This document shows positions 1 to 6,083 of a DNA stretch of 6,300 nucleotides, piece after piece. The position numbers and the translations under genes were made by a program. Position 1 is the first letter of the stretch; every line of letters starts with the position of its first letter. The DNA is from Oscillospiraceae bacterium (GTDB taxonomy: Bacteria > Bacillota_A > Clostridia > Oscillospirales > Ruminococcaceae). The stretch covers positions 1 through 6,300 of the forward strand of contig CAAFWX010000180.1 of the NCBI GenBank assembly GCA_900766795.1, in the 5' to 3' direction. The notes beneath the pieces were generated by a model that saw only the letters and a program-made list of their open reading frames with translations, did no database searches and was not told where the DNA came from.

Positions 1-19
1 ACGTGTGCTCTTCCGATCT
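1..19. other. Illumina TruSeq read-2 adapter remnant (not genomic)
   Basis: The bases ACGTGTGCTCTTCCGATCT equal the 3' end of the TruSeq read-2 (index-side) adapter. This is technical sequence left by incomplete trimming. The reading frame of the first gene stays open through it, so the apparent GTG start at base 3 and the residues MCSSD are adapter-encoded and are not part of any protein. Confidence 0.97.
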
Positions 20-20
20 G

Positions 21-944
21 GCTGCGCTGGCAACCGACGACACCGGCTCGGTTACTGAGGGAAGCGGCTTCACCGATTTCTGCATGAACCTTACAAGAAA
101 GTCCAAAAAGGGCTGCGAGCGCTGCGTAAAGTGCGACCTCTCGGGCGGCGCAGAGGCAAGCAGAACGGGACGTCCCGCTGTTTACTACTGCCACGGCGGT
201 CTGGTTGACTTCGCTGCGCCCATTATCGTGAACGGAAAGCACATCGGCTCGCTTATCGGCGGACAGGTTCTCACAGAGGAACCCGACGAGGCGAAATTCC
301 GCAAAATCGCCGAGGAAATCGACGTTGACCCCGACGAGTACATAGCCGCTCTCAGGAAAATAAAAATCGTTCCGAAAAAGCAGGTTGACGCTGCCGCTAA
401 TCTGATGTACCAGATGGCGAACGCGCTGTCCGACGTCGGATATCAGCGCGCTGTCGCTGCCGAGGAATCGGAGAACATGGCAAAGACAAGCGTGCGCGTT
501 GCGGAGCATGTTGCGACGCTCGAGGAAAAAATTGGGCAGACAAGCCAGGACATGAAAGCTCTCGCAGACAGCTTCGGCTCTATAAGAACCGCTGCCGCAA
601 ATTCCGCAAAGGCGGTTGAGAGCACCGATGCCATCGTAAAGACTATCGAAAATGCCTCCACCCAGCTTACCCTTATCGGCTTCAACGCTTCCATTGAGGC
701 AAAGCGCGCGGGTGCTGCGGGCGCAGGCTTCAACGTTATCGCGCAGGAAGTGCGTACACTCGCCGACAAGAACACCAAGCAGGCAGGCGAGATTGAAACC
801 ACACTCAACGGAATCAAGAAAGCGATGAACGAAATCAACGCCCAGATAAAGGCGGTAAATACCGGCATGGAAAAGACCGCCGCCGCAATCGAGGAGCTTC
901 GCACTCTTATCGCGGAAACCACCGACATCACAGGCGGCAAATAA
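21..944 (+). CDS. Soluble PocR-domain methyl-accepting chemotaxis-type receptor, 5'-partial
   Basis: This is the C-terminal 307 residues of a cytoplasmic signalling protein; its true start lies off the contig. Counting the first genomic residue as 1, residues 1 to about 137 match a PocR sensory domain: cysteines at 21, 32, 35, 38 and 57 (FC, CERCVKCD, YYCHGG), then DFAAPI and a G-x-x-x-GGQ segment. Residues about 145-307 form two long alanine-rich helices around an MCP-like hairpin (IGFNASIEAKRAGAAGAGFNV, tip near 222-232; about 11 heptads per arm, a short receptor class). There is no membrane segment and no C-terminal CheR-tethering pentapeptide. PocR domains are predicted to bind small hydrocarbon derivatives such as diols, and MCP signalling domains control the CheA kinase. 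The tip departs from the usual TNLLALNAAIEAARAGE-type consensus, so coupling to CheA/CheW is uncertain. It is followed after 61 bp by fucO, whose substrate or product is a plausible ligand (inference). Probably only a few dozen N-terminal residues are missing. Confidence 0.9.
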   Translation, partial: AALATDDTGSVTEGSGFTDFCMNLTRKSKKGCERCVKCDLSGGAEASRTGRPAVYYCHGGLVDFAAPIIVNGKHIGSLIGGQVLTEEPDEAKFRKIAEEIDVDPDEYIAALRKIKIVPKKQVDAAANLMYQMANALSDVGYQRAVAAEESENMAKTSVRVAEHVATLEEKIGQTSQDMKALADSFGSIRTAAANSAKAVESTDAIVKTIENASTQLTLIGFNASIEAKRAGAAGAGFNVIAQEVRTLADKNTKQAGEIETTLNGIKKAMNEINAQIKAVNTGMEKTAAAIEELRTLIAETTDITGGK

Positions 945-952
945 CTCGTACC

Positions 953-970
953 TTAGCCCTTACGGGCTGA
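953..970 (+). other. Small hairpin between the receptor gene and fucO
   Basis: TTAGCCC (953-959) pairs with GGGCTGA (964-970) around a TTAC loop, 7 bp with one G-T wobble. No T-run follows, so it is not a convincing intrinsic terminator. It starts 8 bp after the receptor stop codon and could be an attenuating or mRNA-stabilising stem between two co-transcribed genes. I see no clear promoter in the 61-bp gap. Confidence 0.4.
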
Positions 971-989
971 AATATCAGTAACACAACCG

Positions 990-997
990 AAAGGAAA
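990..997 (+). promoter_or_regulatory. Ribosome binding site of fucO
   Basis: AAAGGAAA lies with its GG 11 bases before the ATG at 1006. It is a modest purine-rich Shine-Dalgarno site. It supports the start at 1006, as does the N-terminus MANRFVLNET, which aligns with the start of E. coli FucO (MANRMILNET). Confidence 0.6.
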
Positions 998-1005
998 CAG
1001 AAATT

Positions 1006-2154
1006 ATGGCAAATCGTTTTGTACTCAATGAAACCTCCTATCACGGCAAGGGCGCAATCGCCGCTGTTGCAGACGAGGCAAAGAACAGGGGCTTTAAGAA
1101 GGCATTTGTATGCTCCGACCCCGACCTCATCAAGTTCAACGTGACAAAGAAAGTCACCGATGTGCTTGACGCGGCAGGTCTTGCCTACGAAATCTACTCC
1201 AACATCAAGCCCAACCCCACCATCGAGAACGTTCAGACAGGCGTTGAGGCTTTCAAAAAGAGCGGCGCTGACTACATAGTTGCAATCGGCGGCGGCTCCT
1301 CTATGGATACTGCAAAGGCTATCGGCATTATCATCACCAACCCCGAGTTTGCCGATGTAAGAAGCCTTGAGGGCGTGGCTCCCACAAAGAAGCCCTCCGT
1401 TCCGATTATCGCAGTTCCCACCACCGCTGGCACAGCGGCAGAAGTTACCATCAACTACGTTATCACCGACGTTGAAAAGGACAGAAAGATGGTCTGCGTT
1501 GACCCCCATGATATTCCTGTTGTTGCCATTGTTGACCCTGATATGATGGCTTCCATGCCTAAAGGGCTTACCGCCGCAACAGGTATGGACGCGCTCACCC
1601 ACGCTATCGAGGGCTACATAACCAAGGGCGCATGGGAGCTTTCCGATATGTTCCACCTGAAGGCAATCGAGATTATCGCAAGAAGCCTGCGCGGCGCTGT
1701 TGACAACACCGCAGAGGGACGCGAGGGCATGGCTCTCGGTCAGTACGTTGCAGGTATGGGCTTCTCGAACGTTGGTCTTGGTATCGTTCACTCCATGGCT
1801 CACCCCCTCGGCGCTCTGTATGACACTCCCCACGGTATCGCAAACGCTATCATTCTCCCCACCGTTATGGAGTACAACGCTCCCTGCACAGGCGAGAAGT
1901 ACCGCGACATCGCAAAGGCAATGGGCGTAAAGGGCACAGAGAGCATGACTCAGGAGGAATACAGAAAGGCAGCTATCGACGCTGTTAAGCAGCTCTCCAA
2001 GGACGTTGGAATCCCCGAGAACCTCAAGGATATCGTAAAGCCCGAGGACGTTGCATTCCTTGCACAGTCCGCTTACGACGACGCTTGCCGCCCCGGCAAC
2101 CCCAGAGATACCTCCGTCGAGGAAATCACAGCGCTCTACAACAGCCTGCTGTAA
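1006..2154 (+). CDS. fucO: Lactaldehyde reductase / 1,2-propanediol oxidoreductase (iron-dependent group III alcohol dehydrogenase)
   Basis: The 382-residue product matches the length of E. coli FucO and shares long stretches with it as I recall that sequence (MANR-LNET, NPEFADVRSLEG, AGTAAEVTINYVITD, CVDPHDIP, ATG-DALTHAIEGYIT, MALGQYVAGMGFSNVGLG). FucO reduces L-lactaldehyde to (S)-1,2-propanediol with NADH in anaerobic fucose and rhamnose catabolism; it acts in the cytoplasm. The Rossmann-type nucleotide motif GGGSSMD is at 95-101. D38 sits where E. coli FucO has the Asp that favours NAD over NADP. The four predicted iron ligands are all present: D195 and H199 (GMDALTHAIEG), H262 (VHSMAHPLG) and H276 (DTPHGIAN). 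The gene follows the PocR receptor in the same direction and ends 25 bp before a strong terminator, so it is the last gene of its unit. Codon choice is strongly biased, as in well-expressed genes. A broader role on 1,3-propanediol, ethylene glycol or other short diols/aldehydes cannot be excluded, because substrate range is not readable from sequence. Confidence 0.93.
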   Translation: MANRFVLNETSYHGKGAIAAVADEAKNRGFKKAFVCSDPDLIKFNVTKKVTDVLDAAGLAYEIYSNIKPNPTIENVQTGVEAFKKSGADYIVAIGGGSSMDTAKAIGIIITNPEFADVRSLEGVAPTKKPSVPIIAVPTTAGTAAEVTINYVITDVEKDRKMVCVDPHDIPVVAIVDPDMMASMPKGLTAATGMDALTHAIEGYITKGAWELSDMFHLKAIEIIARSLRGAVDNTAEGREGMALGQYVAGMGFSNVGLGIVHSMAHPLGALYDTPHGIANAIILPTVMEYNAPCTGEKYRDIAKAMGVKGTESMTQEEYRKAAIDAVKQLSKDVGIPENLKDIVKPEDVAFLAQSAYDDACRPGNPRDTSVEEITALYNSLL

Positions 2155-2178
2155 TCTCTGTCTATCCATAAAACAGCT

Positions 2179-2212
2179 TCGCCGCTCCGAAAAGGGGCGG
2201 CGATTTTGTTTT
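2179..2212 (+). terminator. Intrinsic terminator of fucO
   Basis: CGCCGCTCC (2180-2188) pairs with GGGGCGGCG (2194-2202) around a GAAAA loop. This gives a 9-bp GC-rich stem with one wobble, extendable by a T-A pair, followed by TTTTGTTTT (2204-2212). It lies in the 71-bp gap between convergent genes. Read on the minus strand, the stem is followed by AAGCTGTTTT, so weak bidirectional action for the zinc-ribbon gene is possible. Confidence 0.93.
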
Positions 2213-2225
2213 GTATTGCTGAAAA

Positions 2226-3200
2226 TCAACACACGCAAAAGCTTCCGCATACCTGACACTTCCAGATACGGCGCTTTCCAAGGATATCCTCTTTCTTTAT
2301 CTTAATTTGCATACCGCTGCACACGGGGCACTTGCTGAGCGCGAGCGCGTTTTCTCTAGCCATAGCGCCTGCGCGCAGGTAAAAGCTGTCGTTGTCCTCC
2401 GCCTTAAATGGCAGCTGATAGCAGCAGTAAAAATGGCTGCCGTCCGCGCCCCAGAAGCCCACAAAGCAATCCGTGCCCAAAACCGCAAAGGTCTTTACCC
2501 CGCAATAAGGGCGCTGCTCGCGGAAATCGGGCCAGAAGCTTATCTGCGCTTCGTTCATGACGCTGCCCTGATGCGGAAGCCCGTAGTGAATGCACATGCT
2601 TCCCAGCTGCTGCGCGATTTTCTTTCCCTCCTGCACCAGCCATTCAAAAACGGGGCTTGCATACTTCAGAATATGCAGCGCACGCTCAACGCCGTATTCG
2701 CTCCAGCCGTCATTCGGCGCCAAGAGGTGAAACTCCCCTTTTCTGACCCCGTGCGCCGCTTCGAGATAAAAGTCGCTGATGGTGCGGTTGAGGGCAGCCG
2801 CCTGTTCACGGATGCCAACGCGCCTTACCTTCTCCGCGATTCCCGTCAGGGGGAAGGTGATATTCTTCTCGTCCATGATATAGCCGTCCCTGCGGTACTT
2901 GCTGAGATACACCTCCGCAAGACACTCCCACACCGAAAACGTGAGCGTGTATTTCTCCGCAAGGGGCTTTAGCAGCTTAAGCGCCGCTTCCTGCTCGTTG
3001 GCTTTTGCAAGCTCCCGCGCCTGAACAAGACCGCTCTCAAGCTCGGTGAGCCTTGGCGCGCCGTTCTCGTCTGTTCCTGCGGAAAGGTGCTCTCCTATCG
3101 TGAAAAGAAATCCGCAGTAGCCGCAGAACCACTTGTCCCTGTTTTTGTCCGCAAGCAGCTCCACTCCGCATTTGCCACATCTTGCCTTTACATAATCCAT
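2226..3200 (-). CDS. Protein of unknown function with N- and C-terminal zinc ribbons
   Basis: I do not recognise this 324-residue protein as a named family. It opens with a four-cysteine zinc ribbon, C8-x2-C11 (CGKC) and C26-x2-C29 (CGYC). Residues about 52-102 look like a helical hairpin of TPR type (ARELAKANEQEAALKLLKPL, then SVWECLAEVYLS). The middle (about 135-285) is mixed and rich in aromatic residues. A second ribbon, C291-x2-C294 and C315-x2-C318, ends in an extra SFCVC tail. There is no signal peptide or membrane segment, so it is probably cytoplasmic. I chose ATG 3200 over the in-frame ATG 3230 because GGGGAG lies 9 bases upstream of 3200, whereas 3230 has no ribosome site and falls at the predicted transcription start. 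It is monocistronic, convergent with fucO, and downstream of its own strong promoter. Nothing in the context assigns a function; nucleic-acid or protein binding is only a guess from the ribbons. Confidence 0.85.
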   Translation of the reverse strand: MDYVKARCGKCGVELLADKNRDKWFCGYCGFLFTIGEHLSAGTDENGAPRLTELESGLVQARELAKANEQEAALKLLKPLAEKYTLTFSVWECLAEVYLSKYRRDGYIMDEKNITFPLTGIAEKVRRVGIREQAAALNRTISDFYLEAAHGVRKGEFHLLAPNDGWSEYGVERALHILKYASPVFEWLVQEGKKIAQQLGSMCIHYGLPHQGSVMNEAQISFWPDFREQRPYCGVKTFAVLGTDCFVGFWGADGSHFYCCYQLPFKAEDNDSFYLRAGAMARENALALSKCPVCSGMQIKIKKEDILGKRRIWKCQVCGSFCVC

Positions 3201-3207
3201 ACCATCG

Positions 3208-3215
3208 CTCTCCCC
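3208..3215 (-). promoter_or_regulatory. Ribosome binding site deciding the start of the zinc-ribbon gene
   Basis: On the minus strand GGGGAGAG occupies 3215-3208. Its GGAG core (3213-3210) is 9 bases from the ATG at 3200. No comparable site precedes the alternative ATG at 3230. Confidence 0.75.
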
Positions 3216-3236
3216 AAAAGCTGTTTTCATAGATAG

Positions 3237-3265
3237 ATTATAGCATTTTCCCGCAGAAAAGTCAA
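3237..3265 (-). promoter_or_regulatory. Near-consensus sigma-A/sigma-70 promoter of the zinc-ribbon gene
   Basis: On the minus strand TTGACT (-35; 3265-3260) is followed by exactly 17 bases and then a perfect TATAAT (-10; 3242-3237). An upstream TGC makes this an extended -10. Transcription would start near 3230, giving a leader of about 30 bases before the ATG at 3200 that contains the Shine-Dalgarno site. The MITE-like element begins 9 bp upstream of the -35 box. Confidence 0.9.
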
Positions 3266-3273
3266 CACGAAAG

Positions 3274-3443
3274 GCAGACTGACTACGGAAATCAATTTCT
3301 TCCTAAAGAATAACAAATCATTGTAGGGGCGACCTTTGGTCGCCCGCTTTACGCAGCATTTTCGGCACCTCCGGGCGACCAAAGGTCGCCCCTACATTAA
3401 ACGATATGCAAAAAATGCAAAATTGATTTCCGTGCAGACTGAC
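3274..3443. mobile_element. MITE-like non-autonomous element with flanking direct repeats
   Basis: A perfect 10-bp direct repeat GCAGACTGAC (3274-3283 and 3434-3443) brackets the element like a target-site duplication. Just inside are perfect 14-bp terminal inverted repeats, ACGGAAATCAATTT (3285-3298) and AAATTGATTTCCGT (3420-3433). The core of about 150 bp has no open frame of note. It contains a nested 25-bp inverted repeat (3322-3396). Short length, terminal repeats, direct repeats and no coding capacity are the hallmarks of a MITE mobilised in trans. No transposase is present and I cannot name the parent family. One extra T (3284) separates the left direct repeat from the left terminal repeat, so the exact boundary is uncertain by a base. 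Together with its flanks it accounts for most of the 360-bp gene-free gap between the permease and the zinc-ribbon gene. Confidence 0.75.
3322..3396. repeat. Perfect 25-bp inverted repeat made of two self-complementary arms
   Basis: The left arm 3322-3346 (TGTAGGGGCGACC and onward to CGCCCG) is the exact reverse complement of the right arm 3372-3396; the spacer is 25 bp. Each arm is itself a hairpin. Left: GGGCGACC (3327-3334), loop TTT, GGTCGCCC (3338-3345). Right: GGGCGACC (3373-3380), loop AAA, GGTCGCCC (3384-3391). The stretch can fold either as one long stem or as two side-by-side hairpins. From memory, TGTAGGGGCG-type inverted repeats recur in genomes of gut Clostridia; I could not check this. 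Confidence 0.9.
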
Positions 3444-3465
3444 ACCCCCGAGGAAGTCGGGGGTG
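3443..3465. repeat. Perfect 9-bp GC-rich hairpin abutting the element
   Basis: CACCCCCGA (3443-3451) and TCGGGGGTG (3457-3465) form a perfect stem around a GGAAG loop. It lies 96 bp downstream of the permease stop, on the side where permease transcripts run, but no T-tract follows on either strand. It is therefore at best a weak or factor-dependent terminator. Its first base is the last base of the right direct repeat of the mobile element. Confidence 0.6.
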
Positions 3466-3523
3466 CCGCCATTATATTGGGGGAATTGGTGGAGATGTCG
3501 TGAGATTATGCGATGACGTAAGC

Positions 3524-3545
3524 AGGATTGTGGTAGGATTTTGGT
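3524..3545. repeat. Two-copy 11-bp tandem repeat
   Basis: AGGATTGTGGT (3524-3534) is followed directly by AGGATTTTGGT (3535-3545), with 10 of 11 bases identical. It sits just past the permease stop codon (3561-3563). It is probably replication slippage; no function is suggested. Apart from this, the stretch 3466-3560 shows nothing I can assign. Confidence 0.5.
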
Positions 3546-3560
3546 GAGAAGATTGCTAGC

Positions 3561-6083
3561 TTAGTCCGAGAGCCTGTCAAAAAGCTCTGCCGCGCGGGGA
3601 GCATTGTCCTCGGTGATGAAGCAGATATCCAGCAGGGAGTTGTCATATATCCATTCTTCCACAGGCAGGTTTTTGCGCGCGATGGAGAATACAAGCGCGT
3701 AAGCGTCCTTTGTCGTGTCCTGTGACAGAGTGCAGACGCTTCCCGCCATGGAGAGCAGCTCGCTAAGCTCGGCGCTGGTCTTGTCAACCGCAGCAACGCT
3801 AAGATAAGCCGCCGAGCTGATATAGTAGCCAAAGGGCTGATTCAGCTGTGTGCCGTCGGGGCAGGTGAAAACTTCGTTCGGCTCGAAGTACTCCTGCGTC
3901 ATAATCACCTGAGCGCAGCGCTCGTCGCCCGCAATCGCATACATGCCCATCTTCCCGCAGTTATTCAGCGGGTCGAGCCTGCTTCGGCTGAGCTGGTTCT
4001 CATTGTAGTAGCCGCACTCCGCAAGGGTCGCGCCCTCGGGCACTCCGTTCATCTTAAGCAGGAACACTTCAACGTCGTTATTCTGCGAAACGGCAAGCGG
4101 GGTGAAGTCAATCGAAATTCCGTGACTTTCCAGTATGGCGATGGTGTTTGTCATCCACGGATAAATTGCCGCGCTGAATGCGGGTTCAATCTTGTCGCCG
4201 TCATAGCAGACGCCATTCATAAAAAAGGACAGCTCTTTTGAGTATTCGCCCGCTGTGGTTTCTGTGAGCTTGCTGATATCAACCGCTTTTATGTCGGCGT
4301 AAGCCGCGTCGTAAAGCTCCTGCGAGGAGAAAGCCTCAACAGGTATTCTTTCGCTGTCATAACACTTTGCCAAAGAGTATGCGGTTATGTTCTGCTCTTT
4401 CAGATAATTTGTTTCGCTGAGATTGAACGCGGTGAAATCCTCTAACAGGTTTTGACGCAGAACAACTGATTCAACAAATCTTTCACAGAACTCCTCGTCA
4501 ACAAGATATCTGAACTCCCTTGTGAAACCGTTTTTCATGTAGTACCGGAGATATATCACAGGACCGCGCTCTGAAAGCTTGTTGTTTCCGTCGCCAAGCC
4601 AGCCCTCGCTGATTCCCTCAAAGACATTGCTGTAATCCTTGAGGTTTGGAACCTGCTCGTGAAGCTGTGTAATCTGCTCAATGACAGAAGAGTCGGAGGC
4701 AAAGCTTCCTAGGCTGCTAATCGAAGCAACGCTGCTTCCGTCAACATGGTAATACACATGATTAACGTCCTTTTCCTCGGGAACAGCCCAGCCTGAGCCA
4801 AAACCGTCTGCGGACATCAGCCCAAGCGTCCCCGCGCCGCAGCCCGCCATTACCCCAAGCCATCTCAGAATGGTAAGCCCGAAGCGCTTCACTCCGACTG
4901 CGGAAAGCTCCAGCGCGATGTAGGCAAGAAAAGTCGCCGTAATCATACACAGAACGGATTGCAGCACATTGGAGCTTCCTCCCCAATAGCCTTCCGCCGT
5001 CTGCATCAGAATAATCATCGCAAACAGAAGCACCAGCGTAAGCACAAAGCCGATGTTCACCACATGGCGCGCGGGCTTAAAGACGAAGGGGTTTCCGACG
5101 TTTTCGGCGCGGCGCTTCTTAACCAGCACCCATGCCGCCGCGAAAAATCCCACCGACAATACCACGACAGGAATAATAACCTCGGGTCTGAGAATGTAGG
5201 GAATACCCGCGTGTATCATCTCTCCATAAATGTACTCTGTGGTAGTGTCAAAGGACACTATTGCCGCCAAAACAAGGCTGAGCGGAGAAAACGGTCCTGC
5301 TGCAAGTGACATGTTGGTGTATATGTCGCTTACAGTGTTTCCGTAGCCGCATATCATAACGATGGCATAGCCCGACATTATCATAATCGGCAGCGCGAAG
5401 TTTGCCAGCACCGCCATAACTACCATTCTGTCCCGTTTTCCGCACACGGAGATGATAAGCATGTTGAAGCAGTAAAACAGCAAGCACGCAGCCGCGCCCG
5501 CGCAGGCAACTTCGGTGAACACATAGCCCGAAATGCCGCTATCGGGGTAAGACCAGCCCCATAGGATAATTGTGCCCGCAATAATCGAAAGCACATGCGG
5601 TACCCCGGCAGTCATCAGTCCCGCGAAGAAGTCCGCGATAAACCGCGCGTCAGATGAAACGGGCAGCGAGTAGTCCATATCCACCATTTCCTTGTTGTAG
5701 AGCCAGCGGAAGCACTTCATCTGCACGACAAAGTGCATAACGGCGATTCCGACAAGCGCCACCAACGCAAGCAAAACTGAAAACGAGAATAGCGCTGAGA
5801 TAGTCTGAAACCGATGACCAATTTCTGTCATTTGGATATATTCGGGAGTGCCGATAACCTGAGAATAATCACCCGAGAAATCGGTTAAGTCATTAACGAT
5901 GTTGCGCGCCTCGACATATTTTTCCTGCGTTTCATGGTAAAGCCGCATCATGAACGTCGAAATCGGATAAGCCAGCACCGCGAGCACCGCCTGAACCACC
6001 GCAAAGCCGCGCAGGGATTTAAGCTTTGTGAGAAAATATGGTTTGAAGTTGTAGAAGTCAATCCTTGAGTTTTGAGCTGTCAT
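3561..6083 (-). CDS. ABC transporter permease with large extracytoplasmic C-terminal domain
   Basis: This is an 840-residue membrane subunit of an ABC transporter. It has hydrophobic segments near residues 26-46, 95-121, 150-176, 187-214, 220-246, 302-322, 342-361, 375-397 and 403-424, plus a weaker one near 262-278. Basic clusters (KCFRWLYNK 123-131, GKRDR 215-219, KKRR 322-325, VKRFG 398-402) fit nine crossings under the positive-inside rule. That leaves the N-terminus inside and residues about 430-840 outside. This domain includes a Y-Y-M-K-N-G-F-x-R-E-F-R-Y stretch (514-526). As I recall, similar Firmicute permeases carry a DUF6449-type domain, but I cannot confirm this here. The start at 6083 is chosen because GGAGG lies 9 bases upstream; the longer frame to 6173 lacks such a site and would overlap the upstream gene by 116 bp. 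It overlaps the ATPase gene by 26 bp, implying one operon and coupled translation. The substrate is unknown; export of a peptide, lipid or antimicrobial is a guess from the family's usual context. Confidence 0.88.
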   Translation of the reverse strand: MTAQNSRIDFYNFKPYFLTKLKSLRGFAVVQAVLAVLAYPISTFMMRLYHETQEKYVEARNIVNDLTDFSGDYSQVIGTPEYIQMTEIGHRFQTISALFSFSVLLALVALVGIAVMHFVVQMKCFRWLYNKEMVDMDYSLPVSSDARFIADFFAGLMTAGVPHVLSIIAGTIILWGWSYPDSGISGYVFTEVACAGAAACLLFYCFNMLIISVCGKRDRMVVMAVLANFALPIMIMSGYAIVMICGYGNTVSDIYTNMSLAAGPFSPLSLVLAAIVSFDTTTEYIYGEMIHAGIPYILRPEVIIPVVVLSVGFFAAAWVLVKKRRAENVGNPFVFKPARHVVNIGFVLTLVLLFAMIILMQTAEGYWGGSSNVLQSVLCMITATFLAYIALELSAVGVKRFGLTILRWLGVMAGCGAGTLGLMSADGFGSGWAVPEEKDVNHVYYHVDGSSVASISSLGSFASDSSVIEQITQLHEQVPNLKDYSNVFEGISEGWLGDGNNKLSERGPVIYLRYYMKNGFTREFRYLVDEEFCERFVESVVLRQNLLEDFTAFNLSETNYLKEQNITAYSLAKCYDSERIPVEAFSSQELYDAAYADIKAVDISKLTETTAGEYSKELSFFMNGVCYDGDKIEPAFSAAIYPWMTNTIAILESHGISIDFTPLAVSQNNDVEVFLLKMNGVPEGATLAECGYYNENQLSRSRLDPLNNCGKMGMYAIAGDERCAQVIMTQEYFEPNEVFTCPDGTQLNQPFGYYISSAAYLSVAAVDKTSAELSELLSMAGSVCTLSQDTTKDAYALVFSIARKNLPVEEWIYDNSLLDICFITEDNAPRAAELFDRLSD

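Noticed and set aside
443..940. A 165-codon minus-strand frame opposite the receptor gene
   Set aside because: It is the complement of the alanine-rich helices of the receptor and looks hydrophobic only because of that composition.
928..2259. A 443-codon open frame on the minus strand covering fucO
   Set aside because: It is antisense to a gene with clear FucO motifs and intact metal ligands. Its translation is low-complexity Cys/Val/Asn/Gly-rich with no family signal, and it has no ribosome site. It arises from the codon bias of fucO.
2307..2972. A 221-codon plus-strand frame opposite the zinc-ribbon gene
   Set aside because: The minus strand has the promoter, Shine-Dalgarno site and paired CxxC motifs; the plus-strand product has no recognisable motif or start signal.
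3322..3396. A CRISPR-like repeat pair
   Set aside because: There are only two copies, in opposite orientation and with terminal repeats around them; no regular spacers and no cas genes.
3443..3465. Intrinsic terminator of the permease operon
   Set aside because: The stem is strong, but no T-run follows it on the minus strand and it lies 96 bp past the stop codon, so I list it only as a hairpin.
3506..3832. A 108-codon minus-strand frame overlapping the permease end
   Set aside because: It is out of frame with the permease over most of its length and has no ribosome site or family signal.
4959..5487. Short frames on both strands inside the permease
   Set aside because: They are shadows of the membrane-spanning coding region, with basic or mixed translations and no initiation signals.
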